Below are positions 52,203-60,852 of a DNA stretch of 64,000 nt, in pieces. Below the pieces are notes generated by a model that saw only the letters and a list, made by a program, of their open reading frames with translations, did not search any database and was not told the origin of the DNA. Positions within the stretch are counted from its first letter, which is position 1; each line of letters opens with the position of its first letter. Origin of the DNA: Pseudomonas sp. C1C7 (GTDB lineage: Bacteria; Pseudomonadota; Gammaproteobacteria; Pseudomonadales; Pseudomonadaceae); assembly GCF_013359595.1 (NCBI RefSeq), contig NZ_JABFMP010000018.1:62001-126000 (forward strand), written 5' to 3'. The translations under genes and the position numbers were made by a program.

Positions 52203-54277
52203 ATTTACGTTTTGCAGCGGTGTTGTTATTGCCCTGTGGTCTGGCCCATGGCGAACCACGTATTACCCAGAATGACTTCGGTGGCGCCGGCCTGTTGCAG
52301 ACGCCGACCGCGCGCATGGCCCCGGCCGGCGAGCTGAGCCTGAACGCCAACCGCACCGACCCTTACAGCCGTTACAGCGTGTCGTTGCAGCCGTTCGAAT
52401 GGCTGGAAGGTTCGTTTCGCTACACCGCCATCACCAACCGGCCTTACGGCCCCGAATCGCTGAGCGGCAGCCAGAGCTATAAGGACAAGGCGGTCGATAT
52501 CAAGGCCCGGCTGTGGGAGGAAACTCACTGGGCGCCGGAAGTGGCGCTGGGCTTCCGAGACATCGGCGGTACGGGCCTGTTCTCCAGTGAGTATTTCGTG
52601 GCCAGCAAGCGCTACGAGAACCTGGATTTCAGCGCCGGCATCGCATGGGGTTATCTGGGTAATCGCGGCGACTTCGAAAACCCCTTGGCCTCGCTCGATG
52701 ATCGCTTCGAGACGCGGCCAGACAGCGAAGGCACCGGTGACGTCAACGCCGGGTCGTACTTTCGTGGCAGTCCGTCATTCTTTGGCGGTGTCAGCTACCA
52801 GACGCCCTGGGACCGGCTGAGCCTGAAGCTCGAATACGAAGGCAATGATTACAAGCACGAACCCAAGGACAACGTGATCAAGCAGGACTCGCCGATCAAC
52901 CTCGGTGCGGTGTTCAAGCTGACCGATTCGGTCGACCTCAGCGCCGCCTGGGAGCGCGGCAACACGGCGATGTTCGGCGTCACCTTCCACACCAACTTCG
53001 CCAGTCGCAAGGCACCGGTGAAAACCTACGATCCACCGGCCGAACCGCTGCCGGCGAAGGCGCCTTCCACTCCTGCGGATCAGGTGGATTGGGCGAACGT
53101 TTCCCAGCGCCTGCAACAGAACGCCGGCTACAAGGTGGAGCGCATCAGCCAGCGCGGTCCCGAGTTGATCGTGTACGGCGAGCAGTCGCGGTATTTCCAT
53201 TCGGCCAAGGCGGTCGGCCGGGCGAGCCGGATTCTGGACAACAGCGTCAACGACGACATCGACTGGTTCACCGTGGTCAACAAGCGCTACGACCTGCCGC
53301 TGGAAGAAACCAGCGTGCCGCGCCAGACCTTCCGCGAAGTGATCAACAACGAGGAGCCGTTGCAATCGCTGCACCGCACCACCGAGATCAATGCGGCGGT
53401 GCCGCACAACGAGAAGACGCTCTACACCCAGGCGCCTCAGCCATTCAGTTATGGCGTCGGGCTGGGTTTCAAGCAGAACGTCGGCGGCCCTGACGGCTTG
53501 CTCTATCAGTTCACGGCCGATGCGGACGCCGAGTATCGCTTCACGCGCAACACCTGGTGGAACGGCTTGCTCAGCGCCAATCTGGCGAACAACTTCGACA
53601 AGTTCACCTACGACGCGCCCAGCAACTTGCCGCGGGTGCGGACGGATTTGCGCCAGTACCTGACGACCTCCGAAACCACCATGCCGCTGTTCCAGGTCAC
53701 CCACGCCCAGCAACTGGACAAGGACCTGTATGGGATGGTCTACGGCGGTTATCTGGAGTCGATGTTCGCCGGTGTCGGTGGCGAGCTGCTGTTCCGTCCG
53801 ACCGGTGCGCGCTGGTCGCTGGGAGCGGATTTGAACTACGTGCGCCAGCGCGATTTCGATCAGGGGTTCGCGTTGCGGGATTACTCGGTTGTGACCGGGC
53901 ACATCACCGGCTACACCGACCTGCCATTCGATACGCTGGCAGCGGTCAGTGTCGGACGTTATCTGGCGGGTGACTGGGGCGGCACGCTGGACATCTCGCG
54001 AGAGTTCTCCAACGGCGTGCGCTTCGGTGCCTGGGCGACCATCACCACGGTGACCGGTGCGGAATATGGCGAAGGTAGTTTCGACAAGGGCATCTACCTG
54101 TCGATTCCGTTCGACGAAATCATGAGCATGTCCACCATGCGCCGCGCCAACCTGGTCTGGTCGCCGCTGACCCGGGACGGTGGGGCACGGCTCAATCGCA
54201 GCTTCCAGTTGCACTCGATGACTGATAGCCGGGATGACGATATGTTCTATCGCAATTTCGAGAAGATCACCGAGTAA
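52199..54277 (+). CDS. YjbH/GfcD family outer-membrane beta-barrel protein
   Basis: 692 residues, matching the YjbH/GfcD (YmcA) family. A signal peptide (cleavage after LAHG, about residue 18) leads to EPRITQNDFGGAGLLQTPTARM. Repeated beta-strand patterns then fill two regions separated by a soluble alpha/beta segment around residues 280-370. The C-terminus ends on a FEKITE tail after a strand. These are double-barrel outer-membrane proteins needed for exopolysaccharide secretion. The start is TTG 52199, overlapping the GfcC-like stop. It is the last gene of the export operon. Confidence 0.86.
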   Translation: MNLRFAAVLLLPCGLAHGEPRITQNDFGGAGLLQTPTARMAPAGELSLNANRTDPYSRYSVSLQPFEWLEGSFRYTAITNRPYGPESLSGSQSYKDKAVDIKARLWEETHWAPEVALGFRDIGGTGLFSSEYFVASKRYENLDFSAGIAWGYLGNRGDFENPLASLDDRFETRPDSEGTGDVNAGSYFRGSPSFFGGVSYQTPWDRLSLKLEYEGNDYKHEPKDNVIKQDSPINLGAVFKLTDSVDLSAAWERGNTAMFGVTFHTNFASRKAPVKTYDPPAEPLPAKAPSTPADQVDWANVSQRLQQNAGYKVERISQRGPELIVYGEQSRYFHSAKAVGRASRILDNSVNDDIDWFTVVNKRYDLPLEETSVPRQTFREVINNEEPLQSLHRTTEINAAVPHNEKTLYTQAPQPFSYGVGLGFKQNVGGPDGLLYQFTADADAEYRFTRNTWWNGLLSANLANNFDKFTYDAPSNLPRVRTDLRQYLTTSETTMPLFQVTHAQQLDKDLYGMVYGGYLESMFAGVGGELLFRPTGARWSLGADLNYVRQRDFDQGFALRDYSVVTGHITGYTDLPFDTLAAVSVGRYLAGDWGGTLDISREFSNGVRFGAWATITTVTGAEYGEGSFDKGIYLSIPFDEIMSMSTMRRANLVWSPLTRDGGARLNRSFQLHSMTDSRDDDMFYRNFEKITE

Positions 54278-54298
54278 CGCCAAGAAACACACCAATCC

Positions 54299-54459
54299 CG
54301 TAGGAGCGAGGCTTGCCCGCGAAGAGGCCGGTACATTCAACATCCACGTTGACTGACCCGACGCCTTCGCGGGCAAGCCTCGCTCCTACAGTTTTTTGTG
54401 CCGATCACAACATCTCCAAACAATCCGGAACCCTGTGGGAGCGGGCTTGCCCGCGATGG
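54299..54459. repeat. REP pair plus a third single REP
   Basis: An inverted REP pair at 54299-54390 is followed by one further REP at 54432-54459 (GTGGGAGCGGGCTTGCCCGC), between convergent yjbH-like and wcaJ-like genes. Confidence 0.88.
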
Positions 54460-54481
54460 CGTCACCCCAAACCCCACCCAC

Positions 54482-54511
54482 AAAAAAGGGGACTTCCGTC
54501 CCCTTGCTTTT
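54482..54511. terminator. Terminator between yjbH-like and wcaJ-like genes
   Basis: The stem AAGGGGAC / GTCCCCTT with loop TTCC. The minus-strand reading ends in a six-T run, so it mainly serves the wcaJ-like gene; a weaker T-rich tail serves the plus strand. Confidence 0.88.
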
Positions 54512-54534
54512 CGGCGCCGATCAACCCCGACCCA

Positions 54535-55929
54535 TCAATAAATATCCTTCGACAACAAGGTAAACGGCGTCTTCACCAGGATCTTCAGATCCAGCCACAA
54601 CGACCAGTTATTGATGTACTTCAAATCAATCTCGACCCGCTTCTGCATCTTGTCCAGGGTATCGGTTTCACCCCGGCAACCATTGATCTGCGCCAGCCCG
54701 GTAATCCCCGGTTTGATCCGGTGCCGCGCCATGTACGCCAGAATCTTCCCGGAGTAATAGTTGTTGTGCGCCACCGCATGCGGACGTGGGCCCACCAGCG
54801 CCATATGTCCTTGCAGCACATTGAACAATTGCGGCAGTTCATCCAGCGAAGTGCGGCGGATGAAGCGGCCGACGGCGGTGATGCGCGAGTCGTTACGGCT
54901 GGCCTGCTTCACTTCCTTGTCATCGTGAACCCGCATCGAGCGGAACTTCCAGACCTGAATCACCTTGCCGTTCCAGCCATGGCGGTCCTGCTTGAAGAAC
55001 ACCGGACCGGGCGAGTTGAGCTTCACAGCCAGCGCAATGATCAGCAGCACGGGGCTCAGCAGAATGACCGCCAGCAGCGCCACACTTTTTTCCATCAAGC
55101 TCTTGCTCAGTGCGGCGGTAGGGCGGCTGGTCAGCGGGCTTTCGTTCAGATAGATCGCCGGCAGACCGTCCACGACTTTCACCGAATGATTGAGCAGTGT
55201 CAGGCTGTTCAGATCCGGCACCCACACCACATCGACGTTGGCATCCAGCAAGTCGCCATACATCGCTTCGATCTTCGCCGCTTCGGACAGTGGCAGGGTG
55301 ATGTACAGACGACGGATGTCGTGTTCCTTGATCAGCGCCAGCAAGTCCTCCTGGGCGCCGACGATGCGCGGCGCATCCGGCGCCATGGCGGGTAGGGCGC
55401 CGTCGCTGACCAGACCTACCAGCGGCAGGTTTTCATGTTCGTTCAACTTGCTTGCCAGCCCCAACGCCAGCTCTCCAGTGCCGACGATCAGGGTCTTGTG
55501 CTCGCTCTTGCGGGAGCGCTGGTAGTACTTCGAAAACGCATGCAGCGGCGCATAAAGGAACGCCTGGCCGAGGAAACCGTACACCGCCCAACTCAGGATT
55601 ACTTCCCGGGAGAACAACGCATCGGCCTTGCAGACAAACGCCACGCAGGCCAGGCCGCCCATGGTCATGGACCAACCCATGAGCAGGCGCCCGAGACCGG
55701 TCACATAGTTGTCCCGTTTGCGATACACGCCGCTGAACGTATAAGCCGGGACCGAGGCCAATACCGTCAGAACCGCGCACATACGGTAGTAAAACTCGAC
55801 CGATCCGGTGTGCTGATCGGCAAGTATGAATAACAACGAAACGACGAAGGTTTGCGCCAGCGCCCATTGACCCCAAAAGGTAAGTCCCTTGAGGCCGTTA
55901 TTTCGATTGATTCGTAAACTAAGATCCAT
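54535..55929 (-). CDS. Undecaprenyl-phosphate glucose phosphotransferase (WcaJ type)
   Basis: 464 residues. Four to five N-terminal membrane segments, a CoA-binding-like central domain (KTLIVGTGELALGLASKL) and a C-terminal bacterial sugar transferase domain are present. Catalytic-domain motifs are FFKQDRHGWNGKVIQVWKFR, RRTSLDELPQLFNVLQG and IKPGITGLAQINGCRGETD. It transfers glucose-1-phosphate (or galactose-1-phosphate) from UDP-sugar to undecaprenyl phosphate, the first step of the repeat unit. It is transcribed alone on the minus strand, opposite to the export operon. Confidence 0.93.
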   Translation of the reverse strand: MDLSLRINRNNGLKGLTFWGQWALAQTFVVSLLFILADQHTGSVEFYYRMCAVLTVLASVPAYTFSGVYRKRDNYVTGLGRLLMGWSMTMGGLACVAFVCKADALFSREVILSWAVYGFLGQAFLYAPLHAFSKYYQRSRKSEHKTLIVGTGELALGLASKLNEHENLPLVGLVSDGALPAMAPDAPRIVGAQEDLLALIKEHDIRRLYITLPLSEAAKIEAMYGDLLDANVDVVWVPDLNSLTLLNHSVKVVDGLPAIYLNESPLTSRPTAALSKSLMEKSVALLAVILLSPVLLIIALAVKLNSPGPVFFKQDRHGWNGKVIQVWKFRSMRVHDDKEVKQASRNDSRITAVGRFIRRTSLDELPQLFNVLQGHMALVGPRPHAVAHNNYYSGKILAYMARHRIKPGITGLAQINGCRGETDTLDKMQKRVEIDLKYINNWSLWLDLKILVKTPFTLLSKDIY

Positions 55930-56307
55930 GCGATATCCCCAAAAGACGTCCGTTCAGGTTCGACAGCCGAAACCGAGTTGTTTAAGCAGGCTTATTGTTG
56001 TTATTGAAGCTAGTGTCCTGAGGCTAACAACGTCGATAGGCGAACTGTCGTCAGTCAATAGATTAAGTTATTGCCGGAATGGGTGTCTGACGAGTTCTAA
56101 CAGGAAGAGGGTGTTCGAACTTTAATAGGTGGGCGTGATCGGCCGTTAGAAAACGTCAATCAGCAGAAGATGAAATAATCGGAAGGTATTGGGTATTGTA
56201 GGGGAGCTGGAGGCAGGAGAATAAATAAGGAGGGAGGCAAACAAAGTGCTCTTTTTGTTGTTTTGATCGCACTATTGATGTTTGCATGTTTTGTTTGTCT
56301 GGCGAGA
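55930..56307. other. Intergenic region upstream of the wcaJ-like gene
   Basis: 378 bases of moderate A+T content between two minus-strand genes, holding the wcaJ-type promoter. I see no repeat, gene or clear operator. Confidence 0.5.
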
Positions 56308-56970
56308 TCAGGCCGAACGGTTTTCCGCCACCACTTCCTGAATCAGGCAATAACCGCGATTGCGCACGGCACGAAACAGGCGTTCGCCATTACTGGCACT
56401 TTTGAACTTGTCCTGCAGGCGACTCAGGCACATTTCCAGGCCGCGGTACTGTTCCGGTTCCCGGCCAATGCTCAGAATCAGTTCGTCGCGACTGACGACC
56501 CGCTCTTCGTGGTGCAGCATTTTTCTGACCAGTGCGGCTTCCAGACCGGTGAGGCTGATCTCGATATTGTCCTTGATCAATACGCTTTGATCGTCATCGA
56601 GTTGCCAGACTTCGCTATAAGGTGCTTCGCCTTCCGTTTTTCGCGGTTCCTGCGATTTTGCCGGCAGGCTGGCAAAGGGATTACCGGATTGCGCGGCATT
56701 CCATTCGGCTTCCAGTGTCGCGAGGATTTTCTGCGTGTCATGTTCGATAGTGTGCGGGATGTTCTTCCTGGCCATGCGCGGGTAGGTGAATTCCATCAGC
56801 ACCGGCGCCGAAGAGGTGGGTGCCGCATCCTCAATGAACATTTGCGCCTGGGATGTACTAAATGAATTGAATCGCGAACTGGACAGGAGACTTTCCAGTT
56901 CACGTTGCGAAGTTGTGCTGTGAGTCACAACTACAAAATATTTCCTGGGGAGAGTCGTACTGGTTTCCAT
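56308..56970 (-). CDS. Winged-helix DNA-binding protein without a receiver domain
   Basis: 220 residues. The C-terminal 95 or so form an OmpR/ToxR-type winged helix (VLIKDNIEISLTGLEAALVRKM...RVVSRDELILSIG...LEMCLSRLQDKF...FRAVRNRGYCLI). The N-terminal 120 residues contain no receiver Asp site and no membrane segment, and are not recognised. It is paired with a similar regulator at 57243, both on the minus strand beside the polysaccharide block, so a role in controlling that block is an inference. Confidence 0.72.
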   Translation of the reverse strand: METSTTLPRKYFVVVTHSTTSQRELESLLSSSRFNSFSTSQAQMFIEDAAPTSSAPVLMEFTYPRMARKNIPHTIEHDTQKILATLEAEWNAAQSGNPFASLPAKSQEPRKTEGEAPYSEVWQLDDDQSVLIKDNIEISLTGLEAALVRKMLHHEERVVSRDELILSIGREPEQYRGLEMCLSRLQDKFKSASNGERLFRAVRNRGYCLIQEVVAENRSA

Positions 56971-57242
56971 GTCTTTCTCCTGAAGTACACACCAAATTTG
57001 GCGAAAAAAAGGATCGGCAAGCGGAGCAATGGGCTCCCCTTGGGATTAATCGAAAAGGCAGGGTATTGGTCCCAAACAGGCTCGATAGGTTCCACTCGAT
57101 CGGCTAGATATTAAACATTTATTGTTATGGTTTAGTGTTAACACGGTCATGGAATTGGATAAACAACCGCAAACAGCGGGTGAAGCCTATATCTTCGTAT
57201 AGTTGAAAAGGGCCCCTGATCAGGCCCTTGCTTGTGCTTGAG

Positions 57243-57983
57243 TCAGGCTGTCGAAATCAGCCCTCGCATGAGGCGGTAGCCGTAGCCACGAATGCTCTGG
57301 ATAGCGTTCGTGCCGTACACGTCCTTGATTTTTCCGCGCAGACGGCTGATCGATTTTTCCAGCGCCCTGGGATCATAGAAATTGGTGTTGAGCCCCATGA
57401 TGCTGGCAATTTCGTCGTGGCTTAGAATGTGATTACTGTTTTGCGCAAACGCTTCGAGAATCTTCATCTCGGCAAAGGAAATGTCGAGTCGCTTGCTGTT
57501 ATCCGACAGGCAAATACGGGTCGGGTCCAATACCAGATTGATGTCTCTTTGCCACTCTTCACTGTTGAAGAAATCGGAAAGTAACTCGAAGCTTTCATCG
57601 GAAAGAGTATTGAACTTGATACAAAAGTCGGCACCGGCAAGATAGTACTTGATCTTGTTGAAGGCGCCGCGACCGGTGATGACCGCGCATATGATAGGGG
57701 CCAGGTTGTCATCGCGAAGGCTTTGCACCAGCGCAAGGTTTTCTTCCATGGCCTGAGGGCTGTCGATGATGACGAAGATGGCGCGATATGAACCCTGGCA
57801 ATCATTACCGTTATACGAATGAGTGTATGAACTTGCCTCAAGCGTTATATCGGCGTGAACGTGCCTTGCGACTAATGCACTAAAATGTTCAGCCACGCCG
57901 CGAGTACGACCCAGGGTGAGAACACCCGGTTCGCTGTCCTTGCGGTGCTGAATTCTAGTAGTCGCCAAGTTCCCTGTAAGCAT
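57243..57983 (-). CDS. Winged-helix regulator with a degenerate receiver-like N-terminus
   Basis: 246 residues. The C-terminal winged helix is clear (KRLDISFAEMKILEAFAQNSNHILSHDEI...RALEKSISRLRGKI...IQSIRGYGYRLM). The N-terminal half has an alternating pattern like a response-regulator receiver (AIFVIIDSPQAMEEN; IICAVITGRGAFNKIKYYLAGADFCIKF) with an Asp in IIDSPQ. The usual N-terminal acidic pair is missing, so phosphorylation is doubtful. No kinase gene is adjacent. A second receiverless winged-helix gene lies downstream. Confidence 0.72.
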   Translation of the reverse strand: MLTGNLATTRIQHRKDSEPGVLTLGRTRGVAEHFSALVARHVHADITLEASSYTHSYNGNDCQGSYRAIFVIIDSPQAMEENLALVQSLRDDNLAPIICAVITGRGAFNKIKYYLAGADFCIKFNTLSDESFELLSDFFNSEEWQRDINLVLDPTRICLSDNSKRLDISFAEMKILEAFAQNSNHILSHDEIASIMGLNTNFYDPRALEKSISRLRGKIKDVYGTNAIQSIRGYGYRLMRGLISTA

Positions 57984-58530
57984 AGTGCTTTAACTCGAAA
58001 AGGTGCTGTCATCGGGATGTTAAAGCACCGGTTCTGATCTGTGACTGACAATTGGTAACATTCACGCGGAAATCAGACGTGGATCGCGAGTTTTTTAACA
58101 ATAACTAAGCTTTTCAAGGTTTTAGTTGATTTTCTCGGTGGGCTGAACTAGTGAAATATCCTCGTTAGATGCTGGCAATATGCAATTGTGCCACTATTTT
58201 GTTATGACGGAATAGCGCGATTTATGTCCTTTTGCCACTGTTTTGCCTTCGGTCTCCAGTTCATGGCAAATGGCCTCTTCCGATAATTTCCGGGTGATTG
58301 TGAATCCGGTCACATTTGTTCTGCGATGCAGCGCTTTCTACCTGTTAATTCCGTATTTGCAAAATCCAATACCCGGACGTTTGTTAACAAGCCTTGAGTG
58401 GTCTGTTTATCAGGACATATTCTGCGCCGCTGAAATCGGTCGATCGCTGCATGCGGCCGACTTCTTTCATCTTAGTTGCTCAATACCTGAAAGCAGGCCA
58501 CCCCGTCAAAGGTGGCCCGAGGGAGGATTA
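57984..58530. other. Divergent region between the winged-helix regulator and uppP
   Basis: 547 bases with long A+T-rich stretches. An open frame continues upstream of uppP from 58243 but has no coding character or Shine-Dalgarno. A 7-bp hairpin lies just before uppP. Promoters of both genes must be here; no operator recognised. Confidence 0.5.
58496..58517 (+). other. Hairpin in the uppP leader
   Basis: GGCCACC (58496-58502) and GGTGGCC (58511-58517) pair around an eight-base loop, three bases before the GGGAGG Shine-Dalgarno of uppP. There is no T-run, so it is not a classical terminator; it could affect translation or mark an upstream transcript end. Confidence 0.45.
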
Positions 58531-59364
58531 ATGGATTTCTGGACCCTTATAAAGGTGTTGATATTAGGCGCTGTAGAAGGCCTGACCGAGTTTCTGCCCA
58601 TCTCCAGTACCGGGCACCAGATTATCGTCGCGGACTTGCTGGAGTTCGGCGGCGAACGCGCCATGGCGTTCAACATCATTATTCAGTTGGGTGCCATCCT
58701 GGCGGTGGTGTGGGAGTTCCGTCGCAAGATCTTCGATATCGCCAAAGGCCTGCCCACCGAACGCAACGCGCAACGCTTCACCCTCAACCTGCTGATCGGC
58801 TTTCTGCCCGCGGTGGTGCTGGGGGTGTTGTTCGCGGACAAGATTCATCAATACCTGTTCAACCCGATCACCGTCGCGGTCGCGCTGGTGGTGGGCGGCA
58901 TCGTGATGTTGTGGGCCGAAAGGCGTGAGCATGTGGTGCACATCGACCATGTCGACGACATGCGTTGGTCTGACGCACTGAAGGTAGGTTTCGCACAATG
59001 CCTGGCGATGATTCCCGGCACGTCCCGCTCCGGGTCCACCATCATCGGCGGCCTGCTGTTCGGCCTGTCTCGCAAGGCGGCCACCGAATACTCGTTCTTC
59101 CTGGCGATGCCCACCATGGTCGGCGCCGCGGTGTATTCGGGCTACAAGTATCGGGATCTGTTCCAGGCCGGCGACCTGGCGGTGTTCGCCACGGGATTCG
59201 TGACCGCGTTCTTCTTCGCCATGATCGCCGTGCGCGGCCTGCTCAAGTTCATCGCCAACCACAGCTACGCGGTGTTTGCGTGGTACCGGATCGCGTTCGG
59301 CTTGTTGATCCTGGCCACCTGGATCTTCGGTTGGGTTAACTGGACGGCGGCCGCTGCCGCCTGA
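58531..59364 (+). CDS. uppP: Undecaprenyl-diphosphate phosphatase
   Basis: 277 residues, an eight-segment BacA/UppP membrane enzyme. It regenerates undecaprenyl phosphate, the carrier used by peptidoglycan and by this exopolysaccharide pathway. Catalytic motifs are intact: EGLTEFLPISSTGHQ and PGTSRSGSTIIGGLL. ATG 58531 follows GGGAGG at good spacing. Its place at the edge of the polysaccharide block suggests extra carrier recycling for polymer synthesis; whether the chromosome has a second copy cannot be seen. Confidence 0.95.
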   Translation: MDFWTLIKVLILGAVEGLTEFLPISSTGHQIIVADLLEFGGERAMAFNIIIQLGAILAVVWEFRRKIFDIAKGLPTERNAQRFTLNLLIGFLPAVVLGVLFADKIHQYLFNPITVAVALVVGGIVMLWAERREHVVHIDHVDDMRWSDALKVGFAQCLAMIPGTSRSGSTIIGGLLFGLSRKAATEYSFFLAMPTMVGAAVYSGYKYRDLFQAGDLAVFATGFVTAFFFAMIAVRGLLKFIANHSYAVFAWYRIAFGLLILATWIFGWVNWTAAAAA

Positions 59365-59382
59365 TCCGTTCTGCCGGGGGAA

Positions 59383-60369
59383 TCAGCGCCCCTCGAGCAA
59401 CCCCGCCGCCTGATCCAGCAACGCCAGCGGCTCCTTGGTCTTGTGAATATCCACCGACAATAACTGGCGAAACTTGCGCGCACCGGGGAAACCGGTGCCC
59501 AGCCCCAGCATATGCCGCGTGATGTGATGCATCGCACCACCCGCATCCAGATGCGCAGCGATATAAGGACGCATCTGCGCCAGCGCCTCGGCGCGGCTGA
59601 TCACCGGCGCGGTACTGCCGAACAGTTGCTGATCCACCTCAGCCATTACATAAGGGTTGTGATACGCCTCGCGCCCCAGCATCACACCGTCAAAGGTCTG
59701 CAGATGCTCGTGGCAGGCCTCCAGCGTCTTGATCCCGCCGTTGAGAATGATCTCCAGGTCCGGAAAATCCGCCTTCAACCGCGCCGCCACGTCATAACGC
59801 AGGGGCGGAATCTCGCGGTTCTCCTTCGGCGACAGGCCTTCGAGAATCGCAATCCGCGCATGCACGGTAAAACTCGTGCAACCAGCCTCGCGAACCGTAC
59901 CGACAAAATCACACAGCTCTTCGTAACTGTCCCGCCCGTTGATCCCGATGCGATGCTTGACCGTCACCGGAATCGACACCGCATCGCGCATCGCCTTCAC
60001 ACAATCGGCCACCAACTGCGGATGCCCCATCAGCACGGCGCCAATCATGTTGTTCTGCACCCGATCGCTCGGGCAGCCGACATTCAGATTCACCTCATCG
60101 TAACCATGCTCCTGCGCCATACGCGCACAAGCCGCCAGATCCAGCGGAACACTGCCGCCCAACTGCAACGCCAGCGGGTGCTCGGCTTCGTCGTGACGCA
60201 GGAAACGATCGTGATCGCCGTTGAGGAGAGCGCCGGTGGTGACCATCTCGGTGTAGAGCAGGGCGTTCTTCGACAGCAGGCGCAGGAAGAAACGGCAGTG
60301 ACGGTCGGTCCAATCCATCATGGGGGCGACGGAGAAGCGGCGAGAGAGTGGGGCTGTTTGCTGAGACAT
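59383..60369 (-). CDS. dusA: tRNA-dihydrouridine(20/20a) synthase
   Basis: 328 residues, flavin-dependent reductase of uridines 20/20a in tRNA. It has the FMN-binding opening SVAPMMDWTDRHCR, the catalytic Cys in LNVGCPSDRVQNNMIGAVLM, VKHRIG and a GREAYHNP signature of the DusA subfamily. It converges with uppP and marks the right edge of the accessory block. Confidence 0.96.
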   Translation of the reverse strand: MSQQTAPLSRRFSVAPMMDWTDRHCRFFLRLLSKNALLYTEMVTTGALLNGDHDRFLRHDEAEHPLALQLGGSVPLDLAACARMAQEHGYDEVNLNVGCPSDRVQNNMIGAVLMGHPQLVADCVKAMRDAVSIPVTVKHRIGINGRDSYEELCDFVGTVREAGCTSFTVHARIAILEGLSPKENREIPPLRYDVAARLKADFPDLEIILNGGIKTLEACHEHLQTFDGVMLGREAYHNPYVMAEVDQQLFGSTAPVISRAEALAQMRPYIAAHLDAGGAMHHITRHMLGLGTGFPGARKFRQLLSVDIHKTKEPLALLDQAAGLLEGR

Positions 60370-60674
60370 GGGGGAATCTGAATCTGGAATGCGAAGGGCC
60401 GCAGTTTATCAGGGATGACAGAATGGTGTTTGGAGAGGCTTGTAGTGGGGGAAAGCTCAAGTGGGGATGAATCCGACCCCGAGACCTGACTTCATACGGT
60501 GGTCTTAATGCAGCTTACAGCTGTTTATCGCAATGCCTGGTTGTAGGAAATATCCCTCAACTCGCGTCGGAAACGCCCATATTGTTCCGCTTACACCGCT
60601 CCGATAACCTCGCCCGGTCGCTGCAAATTCAGCGACAAGGGTGTGGAAGCCCTTCACAAGATCTAGGCGCACAG

Positions 60675-60705
60675 GCGCTACCTGAATTTAAGCAGGCGCT
60701 TTTTT
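60675..60705 (+). terminator. Terminator-like hairpin upstream of the leader RNA
   Basis: GCGCTACCTG pairs imperfectly with CAGGCGC (TA bulge) around AATTTAAG and is followed by six Ts. It may end a small transcript coming from about 60500-60670 or an upstream readthrough. Confidence 0.6.
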
Positions 60706-60724
60706 CATGTCTGCTGTTAAATTA

Positions 60725-60802
60725 TGGCGGCTGTGCGCGGGGCACTTTCGGGTGCGCCGGGTTCCTAGATCCCCGGTCTTCCACACCTGCGCACAGCTGC
60801 CA
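60725..60802 (+). ncRNA. Putative structured leader RNA (three-way junction) of the DUF6124 gene
   Basis: Outer stem: TGGCGGCTGTGCGC (60725-60738) pairs with GCGCACAGCTGCCA (60789-60802), 14 pairs with a single G-U. Inside are two hairpins: GCAC/GTGC (60742-60745 with 60752-60755) with a loop containing TTTCGG, and GCCGGG/CCCGGT (60756-60761 with 60772-60777) with a TTCCTAGAT loop. It lies 57 bases before the DUF6124 start. I recall similar blocks before other genes of this family in Pseudomonas, but cannot check. Confidence 0.62.
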
Positions 60803-60828
60803 CCCATCATGTGGAAGTGATGCTGGCA

Positions 60829-60852
60829 GTTCCTTTGGTTAATTCTAGGAAC
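60829..60852 (+). promoter_or_regulatory. Hairpin sequestering the DUF6124 ribosome binding site
   Basis: GTTCCT (60829-60834) pairs perfectly with AGGAAC (60847-60852). AGGA in the 3' arm is the only Shine-Dalgarno before ATG 60860, so this hairpin would hide it. Its loop is 12 bases and A+T-rich. Confidence 0.55.

Noticed and set aside
58243..58530. N-terminal extension of uppP
   Set aside because: The frame is open by chance; the family start and a strong Shine-Dalgarno are at 58531.
60582..60842. 86-residue frame overlapping the leader RNA
   Set aside because: Crosses a terminator and the RNA stems; its sequence follows from the structured DNA rather than coding constraint, although a phage-type overlapping gene cannot be excluded.
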